Origin: Pseudomonadota bacterium
GTDB taxonomy: Bacteria > Pseudomonadota > Alphaproteobacteria > Rhodobacterales > Rhodobacteraceae
Assembly (NCBI GenBank): GCA_020161655.1
Contig: JAIUPC010000008.1
Location: 1 to 64,000 of the forward strand
Length of the DNA stretch: 64,000 bases
Reading direction: 5' to 3'
Position numbers and translations under genes: made by a program. The notes beneath the pieces are model-generated. The model did not search any database. It saw only the letters and a list, made by a program, of their open reading frames with translations, and had not been told where the DNA came from. Each line of letters begins with the position of its first letter. The stretch's first letter is position 1. Shown one piece after another: positions 62,660 to 64,000 of this stretch.

Positions 62660-63160
62660 GCTCAGGCTTTCTGGCGAGCGTTGGTCGGGTCCAGGCGGGT
62701 TCGGGCAAAAGGGTCAGTTGCCGGCGTTCGCCGAGGATCACCACCTCAAGGCCTTCGGTTGGCCCTGGTTCGACATGGGCGAAGGTCAGGCTCTTGCCCG
62801 TCGCGTGGCCATAGGCGCCCGAGGTGCAGACGCCGACCACGCGGTCGCCTTTCATCACCGCCTCGCCCCCCAGATGTCGCAATCGGTCGCGGCGACCTCG
62901 CCGTAGACGAGCGTGGTGTTGACGCCCGCCGCGCGCACCGCCTCGGTCGCGGCGCGGCCGCGGAAGTCGCCCTTGGCGGCGGCGAAGAAGCGGGTGCTGT
63001 CGGCCTCGATCAGGGTGATCTCGTTAGACAGTTCCGCGCCGTAGTCGCGATAGGCCTTTTCCATCCGCAAGGAATTAACCGCCGCGCGCCGCAATCGGCG
63101 ATGCCATGCGCGGCAGCGGCGGCCCTGGGCGCCCGATGCAGGGACGACAGGTCACCCTGC
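62655..63160 (-). pseudogene. C-terminal remnant of a GcvT-domain FAD oxidoreductase (dimethylglycine/sarcosine dehydrogenase type)
   Basis: Pieces in three frames line up with the glycine-cleavage T-protein domains at the end of such enzymes: 'AAAHGIADCG', then 'AVNSLRMEKAYRDYGAELSN' and 'FFAAAKGDFRGRAATEAV', then after a shift near 62880 'GDRVVGVCTSGAYGHATGKS' and 'VEPGPTEGLEVVILGERRQL'. The FAD domain and all upstream parts are missing. Its stop overlaps the ATG of the M24 remnant, showing the two were once a coupled operon. Confidence 0.7.
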
Positions 63161-63201
63161 CCCCCCTTCGGCATCGAGCGGTGTCCGGCCCCTGCCAGCC
63201 G

Positions 63202-64000
63202 TCAGATGGCGGCCAGCAGCGTCTCCTCGAACGGATAGCGGCTGAGCGTGATCGGCCCGCTTTCGGTGACCAGCACCTGGTCTTCCAGCTTCACGCCCTC
63301 GATCCCGCCGAGCTCGCCTATGTAGCTTTCGACGCAGATCACCATGCCGGCCTCAAGCTCGCCGTCGGTAAACTCGGGGTGATCCTCGCTGTGGTGGATC
63401 GCCAGCCATTCGTCGGCCATGCCCAGCCCGTCCATCAGCACCGGGTAAAGCTGGTCTCCGAAGCCCGGCGGCGGGATGTAGCGGGCGCGGGCGATATCGC
63501 TGAAGGAGGCGCCGGCGCGGACGAGCCTGGTGTTCTCCACCACCTCGGTATGGGCGATGGTGTAGAGCTTCTTCTGGTGGTCGGTTGGCCGGCCCGGCCC
63601 GCAGCGATAGGCCCGGCTGATGTCGGCGCCATAGCCGAAGGGGCCGACCATGCCGCAGCCGAAGACCACGAGATCACCGGCGCGGATCATCCGGCTGGAG
63701 GCTTCCTGCTGCCAGGGGTTGGTGCGCTCGCCTGAGGCCAAGAGCCGGTAGTCGAGCCATTCGCCACCGCCCTCGATCAGCGCCTGCCACATATGGGCCC
63801 AAAGCTCCTGCTCCATCACGCCGTTGCGCAGCGCATCGCGCATCCGGGTCATGCCGTCTTCGGCGACGGCAATGGTCAGGTTCATGGCGAGGACTTCTTC
63901 TGGGCTCTTGATCTTGCGGGCCATGGCCAGCACCGGCGCCACGTCGGTCAGGTCATGCCCCTTCGCCGCCAGCGCCAGTTCGGCGCCGACGCCCGCGCGC
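63202..64000 (-). CDS. M24-family peptidase-like protein, 5' end beyond window
   Basis: About 266 C-terminal codons are open from the edge to the stop at 63202. The sequence has the M24 'pita-bread' fold marks also seen in DMSP lyase DddP: 'GPFGYGADISRAYRCGPGRP', 'ELEAGMVICVESYIGELGG' and 'EGVKLEDQVLVTESG', with Asp and two Glu ligands in place. Two others look lost: 'VVFGCGMVGP' has Gly where the decayed neighbour keeps Asp, and 'VLMDGLGMADEW' has Asp where His is usual. It may be inactive or a new variant. Confidence 0.75.
   Translation of the reverse strand, partial: RAGVGAELALAAKGHDLTDVAPVLAMARKIKSPEEVLAMNLTIAVAEDGMTRMRDALRNGVMEQELWAHMWQALIEGGGEWLDYRLLASGERTNPWQQEASSRMIRAGDLVVFGCGMVGPFGYGADISRAYRCGPGRPTDHQKKLYTIAHTEVVENTRLVRAGASFSDIARARYIPPPGFGDQLYPVLMDGLGMADEWLAIHHSEDHPEFTDGELEAGMVICVESYIGELGGIEGVKLEDQVLVTESGPITLSRYPFEETLLAAI

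Noticed and set aside
62017-62814. Plus-strand frame of 265 codons over the decayed region
   Set aside because: It is antisense to the recognisable M24 and GcvT remnants and has no motif of its own.
1-64000. CRISPR arrays, rRNA genes, prophage structural genes
   Set aside because: No regularly spaced repeats, rRNA-like sequence or phage head/tail genes were seen; only the integrase module at the left end.

Overview
The window is high-GC DNA with tightly packed, overlapping genes and looks like the chromosome of a photosynthetic-lineage Rhodobacteraceae (Alphaproteobacteria, Rhodobacterales). The main evidence is the regB / senC-regA-hvrA redox cluster, the mic60-like gene between hemD and hemY, the RecBCD replacement addBA, alphaproteobacterial AmgK-MurU, TimA/FxsA/SecB, and a CtrA-type box in front of a DivL-like PAS protein. 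No rRNA genes or CRISPR arrays were seen; one tRNA (Thr, CGT) is present.

Layout. 1-2834 is the end of an integrated element at the 3' end of tRNA-Thr: an IS3-family end cut by the window edge, an AlpA-like excisionase, an unknown 308-aa protein and a tyrosine integrase whose frame breaks at an A7 run. 2835-12700 is core housekeeping: tRNA-Thr, hemY, mic60, hemD, divergent tsaD-gpsA-yciI-EVE, a DUF2853 gene, ahcY and an acyltransferase. 12800-17670 holds an HD hydrolase, a LysR regulator with a previously unlisted 44-codon ORF opposite it, and the hvrA-regA-senC / regB global redox-control cluster. 17690-28330 is one co-directional run: DivL-like PAS protein (behind a CtrA box), tsaE, amgK, murU, addB, addA, trxA. 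28435-31377 is hslV-DUF2157-hslU. 31431-43970 is mostly envelope biogenesis: two tandem lipoprotein hydrolases, smr, mltA, timA-like, fxsA, secB, idi, tamA-tamB and a YihY protein. 44401-46336 holds an ExoY-type sugar transferase and a formylglycine-generating enzyme.

46378-61561 is the accessory block of greatest interest: a complete CUT1 sugar ABC transporter with a Gfo/Idh oxidoreductase on the minus strand; an NTF2-like protein, an MlrC-type M81 enzyme and a D-threonine-aldolase-like PLP enzyme on the minus strand; and an RpiR regulator, SDR, GH20 hexosaminidase, a second MlrC and an MFS carrier on the plus strand. Three similar GAAA-(N4/5)-TTTC palindromes sit before the first gene of each of these three transcription units, so the set is probably one regulon under the RpiR protein. 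The likely role is uptake and intracellular breakdown of a hexosamine-containing compound; the substrate is unknown.

61571-64000 is a decaying region: frameshifted remnants of nagB, of an M24 peptidase-like gene and of the C-terminal half of a GcvT-domain oxidoreductase, followed by a better preserved M24 gene that runs off the edge and has itself lost expected metal ligands.
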